Source: Dicyema japonicum (taxonomy: Eukaryota > Dicyemida > Rhombozoa > Dicyemidae). From it: a stretch of DNA of 53,971 nucleotides. A program made the position numbers and the translations under genes. Where the stretch lies: assembly GCA_011109175.1 (NCBI GenBank), contig RDEW01000094.1, positions 51,350 to 105,320 on the forward strand. Direction: 5' to 3'. Positions 9,737-17,851 of the stretch are shown in pieces. Position 1 is the stretch's first letter. Every line of letters begins with the position of its first letter. The notes under the pieces were generated by a model. That model was not told where the DNA came from. It searched no databases and was given only the letters and a program-made list of their open reading frames with translations.

Positions 9737-10568
9737 TTAATCAACAACCTTCATCGCCTGCCTGTTCGCCAGCCTCCTCTTGCAGGTTCGATCTGGTTGC
9801 TGAAACAACTCCGAGACCGCATTGTCAAATTGAACCCTCTGCCCATATGGCATATCAGGGATCTGCCTCCTATACTCCAGTGTCAAGCTCTCTAGGGTCC
9901 GCTTTAACACAGTGGACTGTAGATAGGCCTGGAGCTTCCTATCTACCCCCAACTGCTTCAGATAACCCTTGTGATACTTTGTTGCAATTCCTTCCCACGT
10001 AATTACTATAGGAATAACGAGGACCTTGCAACCAAGCATCTGCCCCATCTCGTTTGCAAGAAAGTCATACTTCCTTTTTTCTCCACCTCCACAGTCTGCA
10101 AACGGTCTTGAGACGTGATGCAACCTCTATGATAAGGACTTGGCCAGACTCCTATCGTGTACCAAATGTCCGGTTTACTGTGCTTGACCTAGCACCGAGG
10201 TACGGATAACACTGTCTACCTTAATTTGGACCCTGGTGTTTTCTACTGCAAATTGCACCTTATGAGTCCGCAACTTTCTGGTGTGGCGAATACTTATTGC
10301 ATAGTAGAAGATGAAGACTCCTTACTACTTCGTTATGCCTGCACACATAGTCGTGGCAAAGCATGGATCCACATCGAGTGGCTAAATGATCAACCGACAT
10401 GCTCCTAGACTTACAGTGGAGACATGTATTTGTTGATCGACCCCAAAAAATATTGCGTGCTCCAACACGTACTTGGGAAATCCGTCCTAAAATAATCAAC
10501 CCATTACATTTATTAAGGTTGTAGCCAAAAAGTTCTTTCAGCAGATATAGGCCCGTCCTTATTTCCAA
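9737..10568 (-). pseudogene. C-terminal zinc-binding and tail domain of a non-LTR retrotransposon ORF2
   Basis: Two frames read right to left. The frame 10568-10260 holds a post-RT zinc-binding pattern: CLHCKSRSMSVDHLATRC followed by YVCRHNEVVRSLHLLLC. This is the usual C..C...H...C then RHN...H...L arrangement seen after RT in several metazoan elements. The frame 10123-9737 holds the matching tail (KKRKYDF-like start, VLVIPIVITWEGIATK, YLKQLGV). A region of broken frame lies between them at 10124-10260. The RT core is missing: endonuclease sequence begins immediately to the right at 10559. Confidence 0.65.
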
Positions 10569-11270
10569 AGTTGTGGAAGATGGTCGCTTCCAATATCTTG
10601 CTCCACATATGGGTGCTCACAAATTTTGCTTAGATTCTGAGGCATCACAAAAACTCCGAGCTTGTCCCCACTCCTTGGTGCAAAGTGATTAATTTCTGAA
10701 GTTAAAATTTCTTTAATCTCCATGTTTTTTACAAGGCATTTTCCATCTTGATTGGTTGCTACACAACCATAGTCAGTATGTTTAGCGTTCATGTCCCAAC
10801 AAGGATTGGATATTCATTGTTTCCATAAATTTGTCAACAATCCATGGATACTCTCTTAGTTTTTTAGAATAGATTCCTCGATAGTTATCTGATGCCCTGC
10901 TTTTCAAATCTTTTTCAACCGTAAATTTTCTCCCAATATCTTCCAAGGTTATTCTTCCAACTCATTGGTTTCAATCCACGTCGGAAGACCTTTAAGCATT
11001 ACTACTGAGGGTCTCGGCGTAGCTTTTTGTAATGAATGTCCATTAACTCCAAAAGTTTTCTTTCTTCTAGTTGATTCTGGAAACCTTCAAATCACTTGTA
11101 GTTTTAAAGTTCAGGAGAAATTCTCCTGTGTGTCGGCGCGATATTCGAGCCACTTGAGAGAATCCATACTACATAGAAGTATTGAATATTCGGAGTGCAC
11201 CCATACCGAGTTTTTTACTTGTAGGATAGCAGTAACACTGACTTCGCTTCTCAGAGTTTTTTAAAAATAT
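10559..11270 (-). pseudogene. APE endonuclease fragment of a Jockey-like element
   Basis: The frame 10792-10559 reads NAKHTDYGC, then NHFA, GDKLGVFVMP and DIGSDHLP. This matches the order of endonuclease motifs in the Jockey-like ORF2 at 14-15 kb (GDLNAKN, NHFSYYGGD, DIGSDHIP). Just upstream, around 10830-10870, another frame gives GIYSKKL-like sequence matching GGLYSKDL of copy B. Frames shift repeatedly, so this is a decayed copy. The RT that should follow is deleted. Confidence 0.65.
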
Positions 11271-11389
11271 CTTTATCTGGAAATATTCTCGTTTCCTCAT
11301 AGCAACAACGAAAGTAGTAGACCAATTTCTTAGATAGATAACATGATTTATTCGCAAAACCCCAACTAACTAAACAAGGTAAGAGCCAT

Positions 11390-11590
11390 AACTAAAGAGG
11401 AAAGCAAATTTGGGGTCGTTCTATATCGGGGCACTCTCATGAGACACCGTATGTCTCTTCTCCGTTAAAAACCCCAATTACAATTGCGAGTTTCCACAAG
11501 CAATGTAATAAATCACGGATTCTTCTTGTTTTTCTTTCGTATTCGTCATCAATTACAGATTGCTAAATCCAATCCATGTGCTCAATTTTA
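11390..11590 (-). pseudogene. RT C-terminus and 3' UTR of Jockey-like family 2 (fragment)
   Basis: Translating right to left gives a decayed version of the C-terminus seen at 16.8 kb (LLHCLWKL here, LLHHLWKM there), then a 3' UTR with the same hairpin. Immediately to the right, the sequence switches to the start of an endonuclease (VLIINET) of the same family. This indicates a large internal deletion of the endonuclease and RT. Confidence 0.6.
11441..11457 (-). other. Conserved 3'-UTR hairpin, family 2
   Basis: GAGACA, a five-base loop CCGTA, then TGTCTC. The same six-base stem with a different loop base pattern (CCACA) occurs at 16725-16741 in the other family 2 3' UTR. It could be the structure that the element's RT recognises. 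Confidence 0.5.
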
Positions 11591-11591
11591 G

Positions 11592-12691
11592 TTTCGTTAT
11601 AATTAGAACTTCCATCTGATCGTGTGGCTATAGCAACCAGCACTGGAGGCCCATTTCGAAGAGAACGGGCATTAAATCAGGGTTATCTGACTACTTCTAG
11701 TTTTTTCGGTGGCTGCCCTCTCTTCTTAAGAGCACCGACTCTATTCCTGTGTTGAAGCTCTACTGTTTCTTTTTTAGAAGGTTTCTTATTATATGTCGTA
11801 TTCCAGCCAGTCTGCCCATACATTCTAAACTCTGACTTTAATTTCTTATTCGTTCCAGTTTTGGAAACTTCACTTTCTCCATTATGGCATTTTCTCGTTT
11901 TAGAAATAATTTTCATTCGATTCTTTCCTTTTTCTAAACTCTGACTTTAATTTCTTATTCGTTCCAGTTTTGGAAACTTCACTTTCTCCATTATGGGCAT
12001 TTTCTCGTTTTAGAAATAATTTTCCATTCGATTCTTTCCTTTTGGTCAATTTTGTTTTTCTTCGCAATGTTAGCTTCAACAGCCTTGGGGCATCTTCCAT
12101 ATTTAGTTTCGTTTATAATTAGAACTTCCATCTGGATCGTGCTGGCTATAGCAACCAGCACTGAGGCCCGTTTCCAAAGAGAACGGGCATTAATCAGGGT
12201 TATCCTGACTACTTCTGGTTTTTTTTTTTTTTTCGGTGGCTGCCCTCTCTTCTCTGTATTGAAGCTTCTACTGTTTCTTTTTTAGAATGTTTCTTACTAT
12301 ATGTCCTATTCAGTTTTAATTTCTTATTCGTTCCAATTTTGGAAACTTCACTTTCTCCATTATGGGCATTTTCTCTTTTTTAGAAGATAATTTTTCCATT
12401 CGATTCTTTCCTTTTTGGTCAATTTTGTTTTTTTTTTCGCTATGTTAGCTTCAACAGCCTTGGGACATCTTCCATAATTGGCAAGTCGATGGATGAACCA
12501 CAATTCAAAAACTTATTATTGTTTTTAACTGGACACTGCGATCTTCTATGTGAATCTGAACAAACAAAACATCTTTCAACCACATCTCCATTAGGCCTGA
12601 AGTATGTCTTCTCAAACTCGTAGTATATTCTTAGTCTGTGTAGCACAAGTGGCACCACTTTTTTCACCAGTGGCACCACTTTTTCGTCCAA
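11592..12691 (-). pseudogene. Gag-like ORF1 and start of ORF2, Jockey-like family 2, internally duplicated
   Basis: Reads right to left. The N-terminal part (12691-12440) contains a knuckle CFVCSDSHRRSQC and the start of a second, CGSS, then shifts frame. A stretch coding HNGESEVSKTGTNKKLKSEF occurs at about 11826-11930 and again at 11938-12050, with a third diverged version at 12310-12425. A larger unit is duplicated too: 11592-11793 matches 12106-12303, which includes the endonuclease start. The N-terminal codons are split from this body by insertion of copy B; they continue at 16611-16637. Confidence 0.65.
12678..12691. repeat. Target-site duplication of copy B, left copy
   Basis: ACTTTTTCGTCCAA, identical to 16597-16610. 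It brackets the complete Jockey-like element B. Confidence 0.85.
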
Positions 12692-12756
12692 ATCAAATCA
12701 AATCAAATCAAATTTATTCCAAAGTAAGTAAGGAGTCAATTAAAGGGATTTTAATC

Positions 12757-12781
12757 GTGTCCGCCTTTGCGGCCTGGACAC
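12757..12781 (-). other. 3'-UTR hairpin of copy B
   Basis: GTGTCC-GCC pairs with GGC-(CT)-GGACAC around a TTTGC loop: nine pairs with a two-base bulge. It lies ~45 bases before the pentamer tail, where non-LTR elements often carry the RT-binding stem. Confidence 0.5.
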
Positions 12782-12819
12782 TTCACACGTATCCCATCTC
12801 CATTGTAGTCGTCCATTTA

Positions 12820-13730
12820 GTACGTATTGAGAAGCTGGTTGCCCAACCTTACTTCGATATCTATTTTTACCGGCCTGACAAGGCTATTCTCTTCCTCGGA
12901 GAGGCTTTCATGTAATTTCCTCCCCAGAGATATTTTTATCGCCGCTCGCCTTGTTTTCTCCAGGCGAGCGAGAATCCTTTCTCTCGAGGGAGTATAATAC
13001 CATCCCTCGCATCCATATATCAGTCTTGGAGAATCACAGTTTGGAAGATATAGAGCATTGTATCGGCGTCCAGCATAAGTTTTCTGGAGCAGAACATCGC
13101 TTGAACGGCCTTCTTTCTCCGCTCCTCGATGTCCTTCCGGTACGATCCTCTTCCATCCACTGCAATCCCCAGGTATTTCAGGCTAGAGACTCTCGGTATC
13201 CGTAGCGTATACATCTCTCTCTGGTGTCGATCCAGCCTGCATATTCGCAAGTAACTGGATTTTTCTGTGGATAGTTTCATCCCTCTCCTATCGCACCATG
13301 TCCGAACTCTGTCGACAAAAGCCCCGATTCGTCGCTCAGAGATGTAGGCCTTCAGAGATGAGTCTAGGATTAAGATGTCATCCGCATAAATCATCAGCTT
13401 GGTCCTAACGTTTTGTGGAGAAGGAAAATCTTCCATAAATACGTTGAATAATAGAGGGCTTAGAATAGACCCCTGCGGCACTCCCTTTTAAACAATATAT
13501 CTTCGGAATATCTTCCACCAACCACCACGTTTGATATTCTCCCAGTCAACAGGTTCTTCAGCCATAGGAACATTTGCCTTGATATTTTTGATCGAACCAG
13601 TTGACAGAATAGGCCTCGTGCCATACACTGTCGAAAGCCTTAGATATGTCAAGGCAGACAAGGCTCAACTGGCTCCTCTTCTCAAAAGCATTTGCAATCT
13701 CATAATTTAGAGAGTAAATGCAATTACCAC
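12820..13730 (-). pseudogene. RT palm, thumb and C-terminus of copy B, frameshifted
   Basis: Around 13620-13700 one frame reads LVCLDISKAFDSVWH, the RT motif A. After a stop near 13490 the frame 13481-13020 carries motif B (PQGSILSPLLFNVF), the active site YADDILILDSS and the thumb (LKYLGIAVD). Past a shift near 13015 the reading continues through YGCEGWYYTL and LEKTRRAAIK to a stop near 12825. This C-terminus is homologous to the RT at 16.8 kb (LEKSRRFAIK), though the two families differ clearly. Disruptions: frameshift near 13724, TAA before GVPQG, frameshift near 13015. Confidence 0.8.
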
Positions 13731-15391
13731 GATCTCCCTGGCCGAAAACCCCATTGGTAACACTGTAGAAAATTACTCTTTTCTATGTATTGATTCAATT
13801 TCTTGAAAATAATCCGTTCCATAATCTTCGATGTAGAACAGATAAGGCTTATAGGCCTATAACTAAGAGGATCTTTCCTCGACTTTCCAGGTTTAGGGAT
13901 CATCTTTACAATTGAGTGCTTCCATAGTGAAGGGGAATGTCCGAGCTTGAAACTTGCGTTATACATCTTTTGTAGAACAGACAGAAATTCATCGGATCCT
14001 TCTTTAAACATAGTCATCGGAATGCTATCAAAACCAGGAGCCTTGTTTTTGCACTCCCGTATAGCAGTCTTGACTTCTGCCAATGTGATTTCCTCTTCCA
14101 TACTATTCAGATCGTCTATGGAGTAATCCATAGAGCTAGATATATCTTCTGAGAATTTTTCAGATATAATACTGACTGGGTCTACTCCCTGTATGTTTTC
14201 TAATTGTTTCCTGAATACTGACGGTACTCTGTCCAGGGGAATTGTTCTTCCATCTTGATCCGCCAGTACAATGTTCTTTGCTCTCAAATTTTTGTTGGTC
14301 AGTCTGGAGTACAATTTCCAGAAGCAAGGATTCTTCCGGTGCACTTTCGAGGCTGCTTTCCTAACTTGGTTTTCGGAATACAACTTCCAGGCTCTTTGTA
14401 TAACTTTTTGGATAGCATCGATATTGTTTTTCAAAGTTATCCTGTCCCACATGTCCACACATCGTCTGTGTTTCGTCTTCAGAGTATTCCTCTCGCGAAT
14501 AAGACCCCGAATAGAGGGAGGGCAGGACTGATTCGTTTTCGGAAGGATTTTTGAGTAAATCTTCTTTGCATATAATCGCATATACATCGTAATAGTATTG
14601 GATAGATCTCGGTTGAAAGAATCCAACTCATTATGTGTAGAAAAGGAATAATTAATCTTCATTAACATACTCTTCGATAAATAATGACGATAATGTTCCC
14701 AGTCTACCGACGAGGTATCATAATACAGAAAAATGTCTTCAATAATATCCGGTTCAAGATTTATGGTCATCTCCATAGGGATATGGTCACTCCCTATATC
14801 CCAGAGTAACCTTGGCCTGTTTACATGGTCTAGTAGTTGTGGAGATACTAAGGCCAATCCCAGCATATCACCCCCGTAGTATGAGAAGTGATTAGGTTCT
14901 TCGGTCGTTAAGACTTCGACTCCAATTTCCCCGACCAAATCTGCTAGTAGTTGACCGTCCCTGTTGTTTCCATAGCATCCATAGGTCCTGTTCTTGGCGT
15001 TCAAATCTCCCACAAGGATCGACATTGGGTTTCTTTCGAAGAACTCGACAATTTTCACAGAGGACCGGGCCAAGTCCTTAGAATATAGCCCTCCCACGGT
15101 TATCCACGTTCCACCACATTGCACGTCGACAGACACGAATTCCGAATCGTCGGCCGATATAATGCAGTCGTTTCGAGTTTGCAATAGTTTATGAAAGAAG
15201 ATTGAGGTTCCTGTTCCAGCAACTGCTCCATCTTTCCATGGAATGTCCACTGAGTCATATCCTTCCAGAATATAATGCCTTCCTTCTCGAATCTTCGTCT
15301 CGTTGACTACCAAGACATCTGCCTTGGCAGTCCTCATAAGTAGTGCTAGTTCATCATGCCTTTTCACCAAGGAGCGGGCATTCACCAGCAC
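13724..15391 (-). CDS. Jockey-like ORF2, N-terminal 555 residues (APE endonuclease and RT fingers), copy B
   Basis: The open part of ORF2. Residues ~1-215 are an APE-type endonuclease with NETK, GDLNAKN and DIGSDHIP, the usual metal-binding and histidine motifs. Residues ~220-430 are a basic linker. RT begins at KAPGFDSIPM (about 445) and reaches GFRPGRS before the frame ends. No ATG lies at the 5' end: the open frame overlaps the ORF1 stop in the -1 direction, so translation may depend on reinitiation, frameshifting, or a downstream AUG near residue 20. The rest of RT continues in other frames (12820-13730). Confidence 0.8.
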   Translation of the reverse strand: MLVNARSLVKRHDELALLMRTAKADVLVVNETKIREGRHYILEGYDSVDIPWKDGAVAGTGTSIFFHKLLQTRNDCIISADDSEFVSVDVQCGGTWITVGGLYSKDLARSSVKIVEFFERNPMSILVGDLNAKNRTYGCYGNNRDGQLLADLVGEIGVEVLTTEEPNHFSYYGGDMLGLALVSPQLLDHVNRPRLLWDIGSDHIPMEMTINLEPDIIEDIFLYYDTSSVDWEHYRHYLSKSMLMKINYSFSTHNELDSFNRDLSNTITMYMRLYAKKIYSKILPKTNQSCPPSIRGLIRERNTLKTKHRRCVDMWDRITLKNNIDAIQKVIQRAWKLYSENQVRKAASKVHRKNPCFWKLYSRLTNKNLRAKNIVLADQDGRTIPLDRVPSVFRKQLENIQGVDPVSIISEKFSEDISSSMDYSIDDLNSMEEEITLAEVKTAIRECKNKAPGFDSIPMTMFKEGSDEFLSVLQKMYNASFKLGHSPSLWKHSIVKMIPKPGKSRKDPLSYRPISLICSTSKIMERIIFKKLNQYIEKSNFLQCYQWGFRPGRSW

Positions 15392-15408
15392 TAACTTTAG
15401 GATTCTTT

Positions 15409-16566
15409 TCAGATTTCTTTTTGGTGGCCCGGGCTCTCCATGGCCAGGTCCACCATTTCCCGTAAATCCACTCCCAAAGTAACACTAAGTTCTCTCAATC
15501 TTGTAATAATTTCATATAGTTCTTCTTTGATTCTTCCTGGTATTTTCCCTCTGGTTTGCCATGCCGGTTTCTTTGGTAGATTATCTGCAGACGGCTTGTT
15601 AACACTTGGACCAACAGTTCTTTTTCGTGGTAGCGTCTCAACCTTGTTGTCTATGTCGTTCGTAGGTTTCACATCTGCTTTTTGGATTTGAGGAATGAGC
15701 TTTCGCCTGGCCTCCACAAGCACAGGGCATCCTTCATACCTCGCACCGTGTTTGGCAGACCCACAATTGATACATTTCCGTTCAGAATCCAAAATTATAG
15801 TACATTTGGAAATATCGTGTTCTCCCGCGCAACGTAGACATCTTTGCTTTCCTGTGCACTGGTATGAGAAGTGGCCTATATGCTGACATTTATAACAGAT
15901 CGGCGGTCCTCTTCTCTTCCACTCGCAGGATATTTTGTTCACTCCAATATAGAAACCACAACGTATTAACGATGTGGCTTCTGGTCTACTCTTAATCGTG
16001 GCCATCGCCATTGGCATGGGCCGCGATCCTTTGGACATTCGGGTCACTTTCGTAGTTGAGGGAGCCATTTCCTGTAGGTAGTCCAAGAGGTCGTCCTCCC
16101 TCACCCAGAACGGAAGGTTCCTCAGGACAATCTCAGATGGTTTGGCTGAGATTGCCCTAAAGTGGTGGTTGTCCAGACCAAAGGGACAGGTCTCATTTAT
16201 GGCCTCCATGTAGGTGGCCATGTGTGAGTTGTCTCGGAAGTCCAGACGGAAGGAGCCCGGTCCTCTGTGGCTCATCCTCATGCATCCGTGTTGGTCATAG
16301 AGGTATAGTGTGTTCGCAATCCTTATTGCACTGGTGGCGGAATTCACTGTTATCAGCACGGACAAGTTTTCTGTGGGATTTGGTTCGTTTGATGCTTTAT
16401 TCATAACTGAAGAGTCGTACTTCGTTGGTTCATTGGCAGGTTTAGGAGGTTCTGCCTTTTGCGGCGTCTTGTTTTCCAGAGCAAATGACTGAGCAGTAGT
16501 AGCCCCCGGGGGACGAGAGGAGTTTCCATTTTTCGTTGAAACTTTCGCCTTTCTTGAAACAACCAT
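15409..16566 (-). CDS. Jockey-like ORF1 (Gag-like RNA-binding protein), copy B, 385 residues
   Basis: I place the start at 16566 (MVVSRKAKVS) because the frame upstream lies outside the element: the 14-bp target duplication ends at 16597. The protein has a basic, proline-rich N-terminus, a middle RRM-like region (residues ~60-215, with IVLRNLPFWV), three CCHC knuckles at ~220-280 and a basic tail. It acts in the element's RNP. It is intact, unlike the ORF2 that follows it. The stop TGA at 15409 overlaps the open ORF2 frame. Confidence 0.85.
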   Translation of the reverse strand: MVVSRKAKVSTKNGNSSRPPGATTAQSFALENKTPQKAEPPKPANEPTKYDSSVMNKASNEPNPTENLSVLITVNSATSAIRIANTLYLYDQHGCMRMSHRGPGSFRLDFRDNSHMATYMEAINETCPFGLDNHHFRAISAKPSEIVLRNLPFWVREDDLLDYLQEMAPSTTKVTRMSKGSRPMPMAMATIKSRPEATSLIRCGFYIGVNKISCEWKRRGPPICYKCQHIGHFSYQCTGKQRCLRCAGEHDISKCTIILDSERKCINCGSAKHGARYEGCPVLVEARRKLIPQIQKADVKPTNDIDNKVETLPRKRTVGPSVNKPSADNLPKKPAWQTRGKIPGRIKEELYEIITRLRELSVTLGVDLREMVDLAMESPGHQKEI

Positions 16567-16596
16567 GGCAACCAAAATTCGGAAAAATTCCTTATT

Positions 16597-16610
16597 ACTT
16601 TTTCGTCCAA
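16597..16610. repeat. Target-site duplication of copy B, right copy
   Basis: Same 14 bases as 12678-12691. The codons flanking it (KICLV-LDEK on this side, DEKVVPL on the far side) join in one frame of the interrupted family 2 gag-like ORF. Confidence 0.85.
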
Positions 16611-16659
16611 GACAAGACAAATTTTATTTTCTAACAAACCCCAAAACTAATTACTGTAA

Positions 16660-17851
16660 AGAAACCAAAACCTGAACCAAAACTAATAAAGTGGGTTTGT
16701 ATTCATCGTGTAGGGTCATTTTATGAGACACCACATGTCTCTACTTCGTTTGGACCCCAAAAATTACATCACATTTTCCATAAGTGATGTAATAATTTTT
16801 CTATCTTTCTGACTTTCAGGTCGTAATCCTCTTCGATATTAGATTTTAAGTCCAGTCCATATGCCAATTTAATCGCAAATCTTCTGGACTTTTCCAATTT
16901 TTTGACAAAGACATCACTTTCTTTTGTTCTAAACCATCCTTGATAACCATATATCAAGAATGGTTCAACACACGCCGAATACACAAAAAGAAAAGTTTCT
17001 GGCTCCAAATGAAATCGAATTAAAGATTTCAACATTCCTGTAGCTTTCTTTCTTCGTGTTTTAATATGTTCCTTGAAAGATCCTCTTCGGTCTATCAACA
17101 ATCCGAGATACTTCAATGTTTCAGAGATTTTTATATCCCCAGTATTCACACATTGATTAATATTTTTTCTTTTACTTGCAATCCAAGTGACTGTTGTTTT
17201 TTCCCTCGATAGAGTTAACCCATTGTTTTGGCACCACTTTCCAATCTTAGTAATATGGGATTCCACTCTTTTCCATGAAATTTGTTTATTCATGCTTGAA
17301 TCAAGCACAAGAATGTCATCAGCATAAATAATCATTTGACTATTTACGCTCTCTGTTTTTGGCAAATCTCTCATTACGCAATTGAAGAGTAGCGGGCTGA
17401 GAATTGAACCCTGTGGAACTCCTCTTCGCAATTCAATTTTCTTTGAAATTAAATTTCCAACACGTATATATGACTTTCTTTTTGAAAGAAAGTTTTCTAT
17501 CCATAATAACGCAGTTTTCCAAATTTTCTGCTTTTGACAACGTATCACAAGTCCAAAGTGCCAAACACTGTCAAACGCAATTTCTATATTAAATTTAATT
17601 ATATAAATCAATGATTTATTGTCTTTCTTTAAAATGCATTTTATCATTAATTTTTTAAAAAATATATTTCTCATTAATAAAAAATAAAAAATATCCCTTT
17701 TTCCTTTTATGGGATCATGATTTTCCCTTTTCCTTTTGTGGGTGATCATTCTTTCAAAGTTTCCGCCAACTGACTCTTCAGCCAATTCGGCAATTTCTAT
17801 ATTAAATTTAATTATATAAATCAATGATTTATTGTCTTTTTTAAAATGCAT
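16660..17851 (-). pseudogene. Jockey-like family 2: RT (motif A to C-terminus) and 3' UTR
   Basis: One open frame of 360 residues. From residue ~92 it is clean RT: motif A (IEIAFDSVWHFGLVIRC), motif B (RRGVPQGSILSPLLFN), the active site YADDILVLDSS, the thumb (LKYLGLLIDRRGS) and the C-terminal LEKSRRFAIK region, ending LLHHLWKM near 16769. Upstream of motif A the frame continues for ~90 residues into the first unit of the satellite, without the normal RT fingers. The 3' UTR carries the 16725-16741 hairpin. No endonuclease is attached. The RT palm looks intact, but the protein as encoded is chimeric and probably not functional. Confidence 0.8.
16725..16741 (-). other. Conserved 3'-UTR hairpin, family 2
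   Basis: GAGACA-CCACA-TGTCTC. The same stem as at 11441-11457, although the surrounding sequence has drifted. Confidence 0.5.

Larger units (their letters stand above)
12692..16596 (-). mobile_element. Complete Jockey-like non-LTR retrotransposon, copy B
   Basis: A 3.9-kb element flanked by a perfect 14-bp target duplication. Reading right to left it has a 30-base 5' leader, ORF1 (from 16566), ORF2, a 3' UTR with a hairpin (12757-12781) and a tail of GATTT pentamers (on the plus strand AAATC repeats, 12692-12712). It is inserted in the gag-like ORF of a family 2 element, whose codons continue on both sides. ORF2 is broken near 13724 and 13490 and again near 13015, so copy B cannot encode a full RT. 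Confidence 0.9.

Noticed and set aside
1-16596. Long terminal repeats formed by copies A and B
   Set aside because: The 2.6-kb direct repeat is coding sequence of a non-LTR element with truncation and target duplication features, not an LTR pair.
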